64,000 nucleotides of DNA from Dongia_A sp044226685 (GTDB lineage Bacteria > Pseudomonadota > Alphaproteobacteria > Dongiales > Dongiaceae). Made by a program: the position numbers and the translations under genes. Location of the stretch: contig JBGAGP010000006.1 of the NCBI GenBank assembly GCA_044226685.1, positions 1 to 64,000 of the forward strand. The letters run 5' to 3'. The notes under the pieces were generated by a model. The model ran no database searches and was not told where the DNA came from. It saw only the letters and a list, made by a program, of their open reading frames with translations. Each line of letters starts with the position of its first letter. Position 1 is the first letter of the stretch. Positions 1 through 6,430 of the stretch are shown in pieces.

Positions 1-99
1 GACCACGAAGGCGAGGGTCTTCTTGTCGGCCGCCTGGGCCGAGAGGCCAAGGCTCAACGCCAGCGCCAGAGCGGCACCAGCCTGCAAAATACGCTTCAT
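1..99 (-). CDS. ABC transporter sugar substrate-binding protein, N-terminal fragment cut by the window edge
   Basis: Only the first 33 codons lie in the window. They read as a Sec signal peptide (MKR, then an Ala/Leu-rich core, cleavage after AQA) followed by DKKTLAFVV, the first beta strand usual in periplasmic sugar-binding proteins (Peripla_BP_4 type). Two ATGs overlap; the one at 99 has the better spacing (5 nt) from GGAGG at 105-109. It lies downstream of the permease and ATPase genes on the same strand, so it probably supplies ligand to that importer. A TTGTCTGACAA operator-like site lies upstream at 182-192. A second binding-protein gene is at 3491. Confidence 0.75.
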   Translation of the reverse strand, partial: MKRILQAGAALALALSLGLSAQAADKKTLAFVV

Positions 100-181
100 C
101 ATTTCCTCCCGTGCGAACGCAATGGATTCGCTTCTGTCCTGACCCTTGCGCCAAGCAGGCCGCGGGTCCCGTGCCAGTTAT

Positions 182-192
182 TTGTCTGACAA
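182..192. promoter_or_regulatory. Operator-like palindrome TTGTCTGACAA
   Basis: A perfect odd palindrome (TTGTC-T-GACAA) between the permease gene and the binding-protein gene. It fits TNGTNNNACNA, the consensus described for FadR-subfamily GntR repressors. Matching sites occur at 2272-2282 and 2383-2393, so the three probably form one local regulon. No GntR gene is in the window, so the regulator is inferred. Confidence 0.55.
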
Positions 193-352
193 TTGCACGA
201 TAAGCGAGTCACCGCGCGCGCGTCAACGAAAGCTGGCGCGATTACGCCAACTGCGCGCATCCCCTCAAAATGATGCGTAAACGAATCTGTCGTCGCGTCA
301 CCCGCGAAGACAGCCAGGGTGTTTCGCGGTGCAGCAAAATCGCCGCGCGTAC

Positions 353-1372
353 CTAATCGCTTTGGCGGAAGTTGCGGATGCGGTCGAACAGCACCGCCAG
401 CACGATGGCGCCGCCGATGAAGGCGCCCTGCCAGAAGGCGTTGATACCGAGCAGGCCGAGGCTGTTGCGGATCACCTCGATCAAAGCGGCGCCGACGAGC
501 GCACCGAAGGCGGTGCCGACGCCGCCGGCGAGATTGGCCCCGCCGATGACCGCCGCGGCGATCACGTTCAGCTCCATGCCGGCGCCGATATTGGTGGTGA
601 CGGCGCCAAGCCAGCCGGTCTGCACGATGCCGGCGATGCCGGCGGAGAGGGACGAGATCATGTAGACCGCGACCTTCAGCCGGCGCACCGGGACGCCGGT
701 AAGGACCGCCGCGTGCTCGTTGCCGCCGATGGCGAAGATGTGGCGGCCAAACCTGGTCCAGCGCAGGACGAAGCCGGTGAGCAAGGCCAGGGCGACCATG
801 TAGAGCACGGGATAGGCGATGCTGATGTCCCATACGAAGAAGTGGAAATTCAAGGCGCCACCACCGAGTTCAAGCAAGGTGTTGTGGTCGGGGCCGAACT
901 CGAACACCACCGTATTGTTGGAGGCGACCATGGCCAGGCTGCGGGCGATCGACAGCATGCCGAGGGTGACCACGAAGGGCGGAAAGCCGAGATAGGCGAT
1001 CAGGATGCCGTTGAAGGCGCCGATGGCGAGGGCGGTGGCGATCGAGGCGGCGATGCCGACCTCGATAGAGTAACCCGCATGCATGGTGACCGCGAGAACC
1101 ATGCTGCACAGGCAGAGCACCGACCCGACCGAAAGGTCGATGCCGCCGGTGATGATCACCAGGGTCATGCCGAGGGCGATGATGGCGACGAAGGTGACGT
1201 TGCGGGTGATGTTGTAGAGGTTCTTGCCGGTGGCGAAGGAATCGGTGGCGAAGGAGAGGAACAGGCAGGCCAGGATGACGGCCATCAGGACCCAGAATGT
1301 CTGGCTGCCGAGAATCCCCGACAGCCAATTGTGCTGCTTCTGGGCAATCGTCTGGTCGAGGGTGGTGGCCAT
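353..1372 (-). CDS. Sugar ABC transporter permease (RbsC/BPD_transp_2 family)
   Basis: A 339-residue integral membrane protein with about 9-10 hydrophobic helices, the usual size for the RbsC/AraH family. The stretch TLVIITGGIDLSVGS near residue 95 is the family's conserved signature, and the cytoplasmic loop carrying GGNEHAAVLTG near residue 220 is the EAA-like contact with the ATPase. The start at 1372 has AAGGA about 5 nt upstream. The gene begins 41 nt after the ATPase stop and is followed by a binding-protein gene, giving an ATPase-permease-binding protein order. Substrate unknown, probably a monosaccharide or polyol (inferred from the family only). Confidence 0.93.
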   Translation of the reverse strand: MATTLDQTIAQKQHNWLSGILGSQTFWVLMAVILACLFLSFATDSFATGKNLYNITRNVTFVAIIALGMTLVIITGGIDLSVGSVLCLCSMVLAVTMHAGYSIEVGIAASIATALAIGAFNGILIAYLGFPPFVVTLGMLSIARSLAMVASNNTVVFEFGPDHNTLLELGGGALNFHFFVWDISIAYPVLYMVALALLTGFVLRWTRFGRHIFAIGGNEHAAVLTGVPVRRLKVAVYMISSLSAGIAGIVQTGWLGAVTTNIGAGMELNVIAAAVIGGANLAGGVGTAFGALVGAALIEVIRNSLGLLGINAFWQGAFIGGAIVLAVLFDRIRNFRQSD

Positions 1373-1413
1373 GGGATTCCTTCGAGTCTAACGCGGCCGC
1401 CGGGCGGCGCGGG

Positions 1414-2154
1414 TCATGCCTGTTCGATGGCGCCGGTGATAAGGCCGGTCACTTCCTCGGGAGAGCTTGCCGCGATCGGCTTGTCGGCGACCTTGCGGCC
1501 ACGCCGCATCACGATGACACGGTCGGCGACGGTGAAGACGTCCGGCATGCGGTGGCTGATCAGCACCACCGCCATGCCCTGGTCGCGCAGGAAGCGGATG
1601 AGGTTTAACACCTCAGCCACCTGGCGGACGGAGATCGCCGCCGTCGGCTCATCCATCAACACGATCTTGGCTTCCGACAGGCGGGTGCGGGCAATGGCGA
1701 CCGCCTGGCGCTGGCCGCCCGACATCTGGCGCACCAGATCACGGGGCCGGGTCTCCGATTTCAGCTCGGCGAAGATCTGCGCGGCGCGGCGGTACATCGC
1801 GGCGTAGTCGAGAATGCCGAAGGGGCCGAAGCCGATGCGCAGCTCACGGCCGAGAAAGACATTCGCCGCCGCCGTCAGGTTGTCGCACAGCGCCAGGTCC
1901 TGATGCACGATCTCGATGCCGTGCTGGCGGGCTTCGACCGGGTGATGCATCACCAGTTCCTTGCCCTCCATGCGCATGGCGCCATGGCTGGGACGGAAAT
2001 TTCCGGCGATCATCTTAACCAAGGTCGATTTGCCGGCGCCGTTGTCGCCCATCAAGCCGACGACCTGGCCCGCCTCGAGCGACAGGCTCACGTCATTGAC
2101 TGCCTGGATGGCGCCGAAATGCTTGGAGATGTTCTGCAGTTCCAGAACCGCCAC
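1414..2154 (-). CDS. Sugar ABC transporter ATP-binding protein
   Basis: A 246-residue single ABC domain. Visible motifs are Walker A GDNGAGKST near residue 36, a Q-loop HQDLALC near 84, signature MSGGQ near 145, Walker B IVLMDEPTAA near 165 and H-loop LISHR near 200. Most RbsA-type proteins have two fused ABC domains; this one has a single domain and so should act as a homodimer with the permease at 353-1372. The start is a GTG at 2154 with GGAGG 8 nt upstream. It is the first gene of the minus-strand operon, transcribed from the divergent control region at 2155-2445. Confidence 0.93.
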   Translation of the reverse strand: MAVLELQNISKHFGAIQAVNDVSLSLEAGQVVGLMGDNGAGKSTLVKMIAGNFRPSHGAMRMEGKELVMHHPVEARQHGIEIVHQDLALCDNLTAAANVFLGRELRIGFGPFGILDYAAMYRRAAQIFAELKSETRPRDLVRQMSGGQRQAVAIARTRLSEAKIVLMDEPTAAISVRQVAEVLNLIRFLRDQGMAVVLISHRMPDVFTVADRVIVMRRGRKVADKPIAASSPEEVTGLITGAIEQA

Positions 2155-2237
2155 CCGACCTTCCTCCCGTTCCGCGCCGCCGGTTCATCCGGCTTGATGG
2201 AAAACACTGCAAGAGTGCCCCAGTCCTTGTAGCGCCG

Positions 2238-2267
2238 ACTGTATGCAAAGGCCGCCGCGGGCGTCAA
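2238..2267 (-). promoter_or_regulatory. Sigma-70-like promoter for the ABC transporter operon
   Basis: On the minus strand TTGACG (2262-2267) is followed after 18 nt by TACAGT (2238-2243), about 85 nt upstream of the ATPase start. The operator-like TTGTCAGACCA lies 4 nt upstream of the -35 element. Found by eye; not tested. Confidence 0.45.
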
Positions 2268-2271
2268 TCAA

Positions 2272-2282
2272 TTGTCAGACCA
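2272..2282. promoter_or_regulatory. Operator-like site TTGTCAGACCA
   Basis: Fits TNGTNNNACNA (FadR-subfamily GntR consensus) and sits just upstream of the minus-strand -35 element. Its last three bases overlap the first unit of the 18-bp repeat array. A weaker copy, TTGTCTGAGCA, lies at 2326-2336 where the third and fourth array units meet. Confidence 0.5.
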
Positions 2283-2351
2283 TTGGCAATCGGCTGGCCA
2301 TTGGCAATGGATCGACCATTGGCAATTGTCTGAGCATTGCAAATCGCCGGT
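2280..2351. repeat. Four-unit direct repeat with an 18-bp period in the divergent control region
   Basis: The 11-mer CCATTGGCAAT occurs at 2280, 2298 and 2316, exactly 18 bp apart, with a degenerate fourth copy (GCATTGCAAAT) at 2334. The 7-bp spacers differ between units. An 18-bp period is a little under two helical turns. The array fills the middle of the divergent region between the ABC operon and the epimerase gene and is framed by the two outer operators, so it is more likely a set of regulator binding sites than a chance repeat. It is not a CRISPR: the units are too short and no leader or cas gene is present. Confidence 0.75.
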
Positions 2352-2380
2352 CGCCGGTATTCGCAGGCGCACAATGATCC

Positions 2381-2395
2381 TTTTGTCGGACAAAA
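2381..2395. promoter_or_regulatory. Perfect operator palindrome TTTTGTCGGACAAAA
   Basis: A 15-bp perfect palindrome (7-1-7) whose core TTGTCGGACAA matches the sites at 182 and 2272. It ends 3 nt upstream of the -35 element of the epimerase promoter, mirroring the arrangement on the opposite strand. Confidence 0.65.
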
Positions 2396-2398
2396 CCG

Positions 2399-2426
2399 TT
2401 GACGCGCGAACCGCTCCCGATATTAG
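2399..2426 (+). promoter_or_regulatory. Sigma-70-like promoter for the epimerase gene
   Basis: TTGACG (2399-2404), a 16-nt spacer and TATTAG (2421-2426). The start codon at 2446 follows with an AGGGAGG ribosome binding site in between, so the leader would be very short (about 12 nt). Confidence 0.55.
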
Positions 2427-2445
2427 CTAACCGGAGGGAGGCGGC

Positions 2446-3426
2446 ATGCTGATACTCGTCACTGGCGCTACGGGAAAGGTCGGCCGCGCCTTGATCGCGC
2501 GGCTGCTCGCGGAGCCGCGATTTTCCGGCGCGCGCATCCGCGCCCTCTGCCACAATCGGCTGCTCGACCGCCAGGATCGCCTCGAACTGGCTCGCGGTAC
2601 CATCGCCGATCGAAATGTCGTCGATGCGGTGTTGGATGGGGTGACCCATGTGGTGCATCTGGCGACCTGCAAGGAAGTCCCGGCCGACGTCATGGACGTC
2701 ACGGTCAAAGGGCTGTTCTGGCTGCTTGAGGGGTTTCGCCTCAGCGCGGCGGCGAAGCAGTTCATCCTGATTGGTGGTGACGCGGGAATTGGTCACTTCT
2801 ACTATCGTCATCCCGGACCGATCACCGAGGACACGCCGCACATGGCCTATCCGGGCTGCTATGCGCTCTCCAAGGTTCTCGAAGAAGTGATGCTCGAGCA
2901 ATTCGGCATTCAGTATGGTACCAACGGATGCTGCCTGCGGGCGCCGTGGATCATGGAAAAGGACGACTTCAAATACACGCTGTCCTTCGGCGACGACGTG
3001 TTCGGCGGGCCCGATTGGAAGACCATGGTTCCCGCGGAAGACGCCAAACGCTATGCGAAGAACGGCACGGTGCCGCTCTTGCGCGATGCCGACGGCAATC
3101 CGCTCAAGCGCAATTTCGTCCATGTCGAGGATCTGGTCTCGGCCATTCTCGCGGCCATCGACAATCCGCGCGCGCATCGCCAGCTGTTCAACATCTGCAT
3201 GGACCGGCCGGTCGATTATGGCGAGGTCGCCGCCTACCTGCGGCGCACCCGCAACCTGGACTCCGTCGACATCCCGAGCGCATTCCAGTCGAACTGGATG
3301 GACAACGGCAAGGCCAAGTACCTGCTCGACTGGCAGCCGGAATACGATTTGGAAATGCTGATCGACGCGGCCTGGACCTATGAGCGGTCGCAGAACGACC
3401 CTCGTATCGTCTGGTACCCGGGTTGA
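2446..3426 (+). CDS. NAD(P)-dependent epimerase/dehydratase (extended SDR)
   Basis: A 326-residue extended short-chain dehydrogenase. The N-terminal TGATGKVG is the nucleotide-binding GxxGxxG motif, and YALSK near residue 143 is the catalytic YxxxK. The family acts on sugars or sugar derivatives such as UDP-sugars, uronates or sugar lactone precursors; the substrate cannot be read from sequence. It is divergent from a sugar ABC importer and lies 64 nt upstream of a sugar-binding-protein gene, so it may modify the imported sugar (inference). AGGGAGG lies 5 nt upstream of the ATG. Confidence 0.85.
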   Translation: MLILVTGATGKVGRALIARLLAEPRFSGARIRALCHNRLLDRQDRLELARGTIADRNVVDAVLDGVTHVVHLATCKEVPADVMDVTVKGLFWLLEGFRLSAAAKQFILIGGDAGIGHFYYRHPGPITEDTPHMAYPGCYALSKVLEEVMLEQFGIQYGTNGCCLRAPWIMEKDDFKYTLSFGDDVFGGPDWKTMVPAEDAKRYAKNGTVPLLRDADGNPLKRNFVHVEDLVSAILAAIDNPRAHRQLFNICMDRPVDYGEVAAYLRRTRNLDSVDIPSAFQSNWMDNGKAKYLLDWQPEYDLEMLIDAAWTYERSQNDPRIVWYPG

Positions 3427-3490
3427 TTGCTACGGCGGGCAGGACGCGCCCGCCTGTCTCAAGAGCGTCTGTATCAATGGGAGGAAACGA

Positions 3491-4480
3491 ATGAAGAAGC
3501 TATCCCTGCTCATCGCCGCCGCCGCCTTGGCGCTCGGCGCCAGCCCGGCGCTGGCGAAAAAGCAACTCGTCATCGTGGTCAAGGGCCTCGACAATCCGTT
3601 CTTCGAGGCGATCCACCAGGGCTGCGAGAAGTGGAACAAGGAGAACGCCAGCTCCGAATACGAATGCTTCTACACCGGCCCGGCCTCGACCTCGGACGAA
3701 GCCGGCGAGGCGCAGATCGTCCAGGACATGCTGGGCAAGCCCGACACGGCGGCGATGGCCATCTCGCCGTCCAACGCCAAGCTGATCGCCCAGACGATCA
3801 AGACCGCCGCCCCGACCATCCCGATCATGACCGTCGACGCCGATCTGGCGAAGGAGGATTCGGCGCTGCGCATGACCTATCTCGGCACCGACAACTACCT
3901 GATGGGCTATCGCATCGGCGAATACATCAAGCAGCACAAGCCGAACGGCGGCACCTTCTGCTCGATCCAGGGCAACCCGGGCGCCGACAACATCCTGCGC
4001 CGCGCGCAGGGCACCCGCGATGCGCTCAGCGGCCAGAAGGACCTGCCGGCGCTGGCGGGCGAAGGCGGCTGGACGGAAGTCGCCGGCTGCCCGGTCTTCA
4101 CCAATGACGACGGCGCCAAGGGCGTCCAGGCGATGACCGACATCCTGGCGGCCAATCCCAAGCTCGATGCTTTCGCCATCGAGGGCGGCTGGCCGCTGTT
4201 CGGCGCGCCGCAGCCGTACCGCGATCTGTTCAAGCCCTATGCCGATCGCATCGCCAGCGGCGATTTCGTCGTCTCCGCCGCCGACACCATCGGCGACGAA
4301 GTGGCGATCGCGCGCGAAGGCCTGGTCACCGCGCTCGTCGGCCAGCGGCCGTTCGAGATGGGCTACAAGGCGCCCGCGGTCATGATCGACCTGATCGAAG
4401 GCAAGAAGGTCGAGGATCCGGTGTTCACGGGCCTCGACGAGTGCACCAAGGACACCGTCGACACCTGCATCCAGAAGTAA
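3491..4480 (+). CDS. Sugar ABC transporter substrate-binding protein (Peripla_BP_4 family)
   Basis: A 329-residue periplasmic binding protein. The signal peptide ends in ASPALA near residue 22, and the mature protein starts with LVIVVKGLDNPFFEAI, the beta1-alpha1 pattern of ribose/xylose-type binding proteins. The reading frame is open 111 nt further upstream, but the ATG at 3491 gives the signal peptide and follows GAGGAAAC. Several cysteines in the mature protein could form disulfides. It lies behind the epimerase gene and faces away from the ATPase and permease genes, so this locus has two binding proteins for one permease/ATPase pair. A strong terminator follows. Confidence 0.9.
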   Translation: MKKLSLLIAAAALALGASPALAKKQLVIVVKGLDNPFFEAIHQGCEKWNKENASSEYECFYTGPASTSDEAGEAQIVQDMLGKPDTAAMAISPSNAKLIAQTIKTAAPTIPIMTVDADLAKEDSALRMTYLGTDNYLMGYRIGEYIKQHKPNGGTFCSIQGNPGADNILRRAQGTRDALSGQKDLPALAGEGGWTEVAGCPVFTNDDGAKGVQAMTDILAANPKLDAFAIEGGWPLFGAPQPYRDLFKPYADRIASGDFVVSAADTIGDEVAIAREGLVTALVGQRPFEMGYKAPAVMIDLIEGKKVEDPVFTGLDECTKDTVDTCIQK

Positions 4481-4530
4481 GCCTGCGTTGACGATCCGGC
4501 CGGCGACGGCCGGAAACCCAAGCCTCCAAC

Positions 4531-4569
4531 TCACCCGCCGGAGTCGCATCCGGCGGGTGATCTTTTTTT
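4531..4569 (+). terminator. Rho-independent terminator after the binding-protein gene
   Basis: A perfect 12-bp stem (4531-4542 with 4549-4560), 6-nt loop GTCGCA, then TC and seven T (4563-4569). It ends the epimerase/binding-protein transcript 50 nt after the stop codon. The rest of the 328-nt stretch 4481-4808 holds only a small inverted repeat, TGACA-TTTTT-TGTCA, at 4613-4627. Confidence 0.9.
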
Positions 4570-4808
4570 GCGGCCCGATGAAACGCAATTGGAGAATCTT
4601 GCTGCGGCATCCTGACATTTTTTGTCATTGCCCCGCGCTATACCTTGTCCCAGGCGCATAAACCGCGCTGCGGACGAACAGGCGCCGATCGAAACAGGCG
4701 TTGCAAAGAACCCAGGTGTGCGGCCATGCGGCCGCGCAACGGGCCTTTGCGCGCCGGTGGTCGGGCGCGGCGCGCCTTTGCGGGTGAACGGGATAGATGG
4801 AGGTTGTC

Positions 4809-5048
4809 ATGGCGCATTATCATTCCTTCCGGCTGCTGCCGGCGCGACGCGGGACGATCGGCGTCGCGGCGCGGCGGTACCGGCCGCTCGCCGGCCTCGC
4901 CGGAGCCCTGGTGCGGAAATCCATCGAGATGTGGGTCAGGCATCGCGACGAAAGCCGGCTGCAGGCGCTGAGCGACCATCAGCTGCGCGATCTCGGCATT
5001 TCGCGGCTCGATATCGGGCGCGTGGTGCGCAGCGGCCTGCACCGCTAG
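4809..5048 (+). CDS. DUF1127 (YjiS-like) small basic protein
   Basis: A 79-residue arginine-rich protein. The C-terminal half (LQALSDHQLRDLGISR) is the DUF1127 motif. GGAGG at 4799-4803 lies 5 nt before the ATG at 4809; the in-frame ATG at 4797 overlaps that site and is less likely. Small DUF1127 proteins are abundant in alphaproteobacteria, and some have been linked to RNA turnover and phosphate or carbon metabolism; the role here is unknown. Monocistronic, with a terminator upstream and an opposed spacer downstream. Confidence 0.8.
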   Translation: MAHYHSFRLLPARRGTIGVAARRYRPLAGLAGALVRKSIEMWVRHRDESRLQALSDHQLRDLGISRLDIGRVVRSGLHR

Positions 5049-5226
5049 GCGGGCCAGGTTCGCATCGACACCATGCCGGGTCGGCATTGTCGAAAAGTGC
5101 TCGTATTTTCAATAAGTTGTGCAGGGGGCGGCGCGGACGGCGCGGACCACACGCGGGCGTGAGTTGCGGCGGCTGCGTTCCGGCCTAAGTTGCTGGGGAC
5201 GTTCCCGCCAACTAGCCTGTCACGCC

Positions 5227-6111
5227 ATGACCAGATCCGCACAGCGCCCGTCGCCGCTCTCCACCTACCTGCCCTGGCTCGACCGGGCGGGGCGGGTCTC
5301 GGCGTTCAAATGCGCGGTGCTGGCGCTGTTGCTGCTGCCGGGCGTCTATGTCGCCGCACAGCTGGCGACCGGCGGTTATGCGCGGCCGTACATCCTCGCG
5401 AATCACGATCTGGGCCTGTGGTCGATCCGGCTGCTGTTCGTCTCGCTGCTGATCACGCCGCTGCGCAAGATCACGTCCTGGCCGATGCTGGTGCAGGTCC
5501 GCCGCATGATCGGCGTGGCGGCCTTCGCCTATGCCTTCGCGCATTTCCTGTTCTACGCCCTCGACAAGTCGCTGCAATGGGGCGTCATCGCGACCGAGAT
5601 CGCGCTGCGCTACTATCTCACCATCGGCTTTGCCGGGCTGCTCATCCTGCTGGCGCTGGCGGCGACCTCGACCGATCGCATGGTCCGCCGGCTCGGCGGC
5701 AAGCGGTGGATCGCCCTGCATCGGCTGGTCTATGCGGCCGGCGCGCTCGCGGTGGTGCACTTCTTCATCCAGGTGAAGGCGGATGTGACCGAACCCATCA
5801 TCATGGGCGGCTTCTTCGCCTGGCTGATGCTGTATCGCGTGCTGGCGCGCCGCGGCGCTGTCTCGCTGCCGAGCCTCGTGGGGCTGGCGGTCCTGATTAC
5901 CGCGCTGACGGCGGGCGCGGAGGGATTCTACTACCACTTGAAGACCGGCGCCGATTTGCTGCGCGTGCTGTCGGCGAACCTGTCGCTCGACATCGGGTTG
6001 CGCCCGGCCTGGGTTGTCGGCGGTGCTTCGCTCGCCATGACGCTGCTGGCCGCGGGGCGGACGCTGTGGAGCAAGGGCCTCACGCGGCGCGGGGCGCCCG
6101 CCCGGGCCTGA
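5227..6111 (+). CDS. msrQ: MsrQ-like ferric-reductase-type haem membrane protein
   Basis: A 294-residue protein with about six transmembrane helices of the ferric-reductase-like domain. Histidines in FAHFLFY and in ALHRLVYAAGALAVVHFF are the probable haem ligands of the MsrQ/YedZ family, which passes electrons from the quinone pool or a flavin reductase to the periplasmic methionine sulfoxide reductase MsrP. Family length fits well from the ATG at 5227; a longer frame upstream lacks support. No msrP is next to it, which is unusual because the two are normally an operon. Another electron acceptor is possible. Confidence 0.85.
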   Translation: MTRSAQRPSPLSTYLPWLDRAGRVSAFKCAVLALLLLPGVYVAAQLATGGYARPYILANHDLGLWSIRLLFVSLLITPLRKITSWPMLVQVRRMIGVAAFAYAFAHFLFYALDKSLQWGVIATEIALRYYLTIGFAGLLILLALAATSTDRMVRRLGGKRWIALHRLVYAAGALAVVHFFIQVKADVTEPIIMGGFFAWLMLYRVLARRGAVSLPSLVGLAVLITALTAGAEGFYYHLKTGADLLRVLSANLSLDIGLRPAWVVGGASLAMTLLAAGRTLWSKGLTRRGAPARA

Positions 6112-6129
6112 CTGCGCGCCTTGGCGCGC

Positions 6130-6375
6130 CTAGAACTTCCGCGCCTGGACGATGTTGACCTGGATGGTGGTTTCGCCGAGCGCCTTGCAGGCTTCCAGCC
6201 GGTGCAAGCCGCTGACCAGCACGTAGCGCGTCTTGTCGTGCCGCACCAGGATCGGCGATTGCAGGCCGTTCGCGGCGATGCTTTCCGCCAGCTGCTGGAC
6301 TTTCTCCGCGTCGACCGGCTTGCGCAGGGCCTGCGGTACGTAGATCTGCTCGATCTTGATGGAAACCGGCTTCAT
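6130..6375 (-). CDS. Small ParB/sulfiredoxin-fold protein
   Basis: An 81-residue protein that is essentially one ParB N-terminal domain: ESIAANGLQSPILVR near residues 31-45 and SGLHRLEACKAL near residues 54-65 (the ParB-type GxHR motif). Sulfiredoxins share this fold but need a cysteine in GCHR; here that position is Leu, so sulfiredoxin activity is unlikely. It has no DNA-binding helix-turn-helix and is not next to a parA. Recent work on ParB makes CTP binding or hydrolysis conceivable, but there is no direct evidence. Confidence 0.75.
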   Translation of the reverse strand: MKPVSIKIEQIYVPQALRKPVDAEKVQQLAESIAANGLQSPILVRHDKTRYVLVSGLHRLEACKALGETTIQVNIVQARKF

Positions 6376-6430
6376 CGGGGCCGCCTCGGCTGCGTCTGGC
6401 CCGCGACCCTGGCCGAGCGGTTCCCCGCGG

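Noticed and set aside
2280..2351. CRISPR-like array
   Set aside because: Units of 11 bp and spacers of 7 bp are far too short, and no cas genes exist.
6130..6375. Sulfiredoxin
   Set aside because: The catalytic cysteine of GCHR is replaced by Leu; the sequence fits the ParB domain better.
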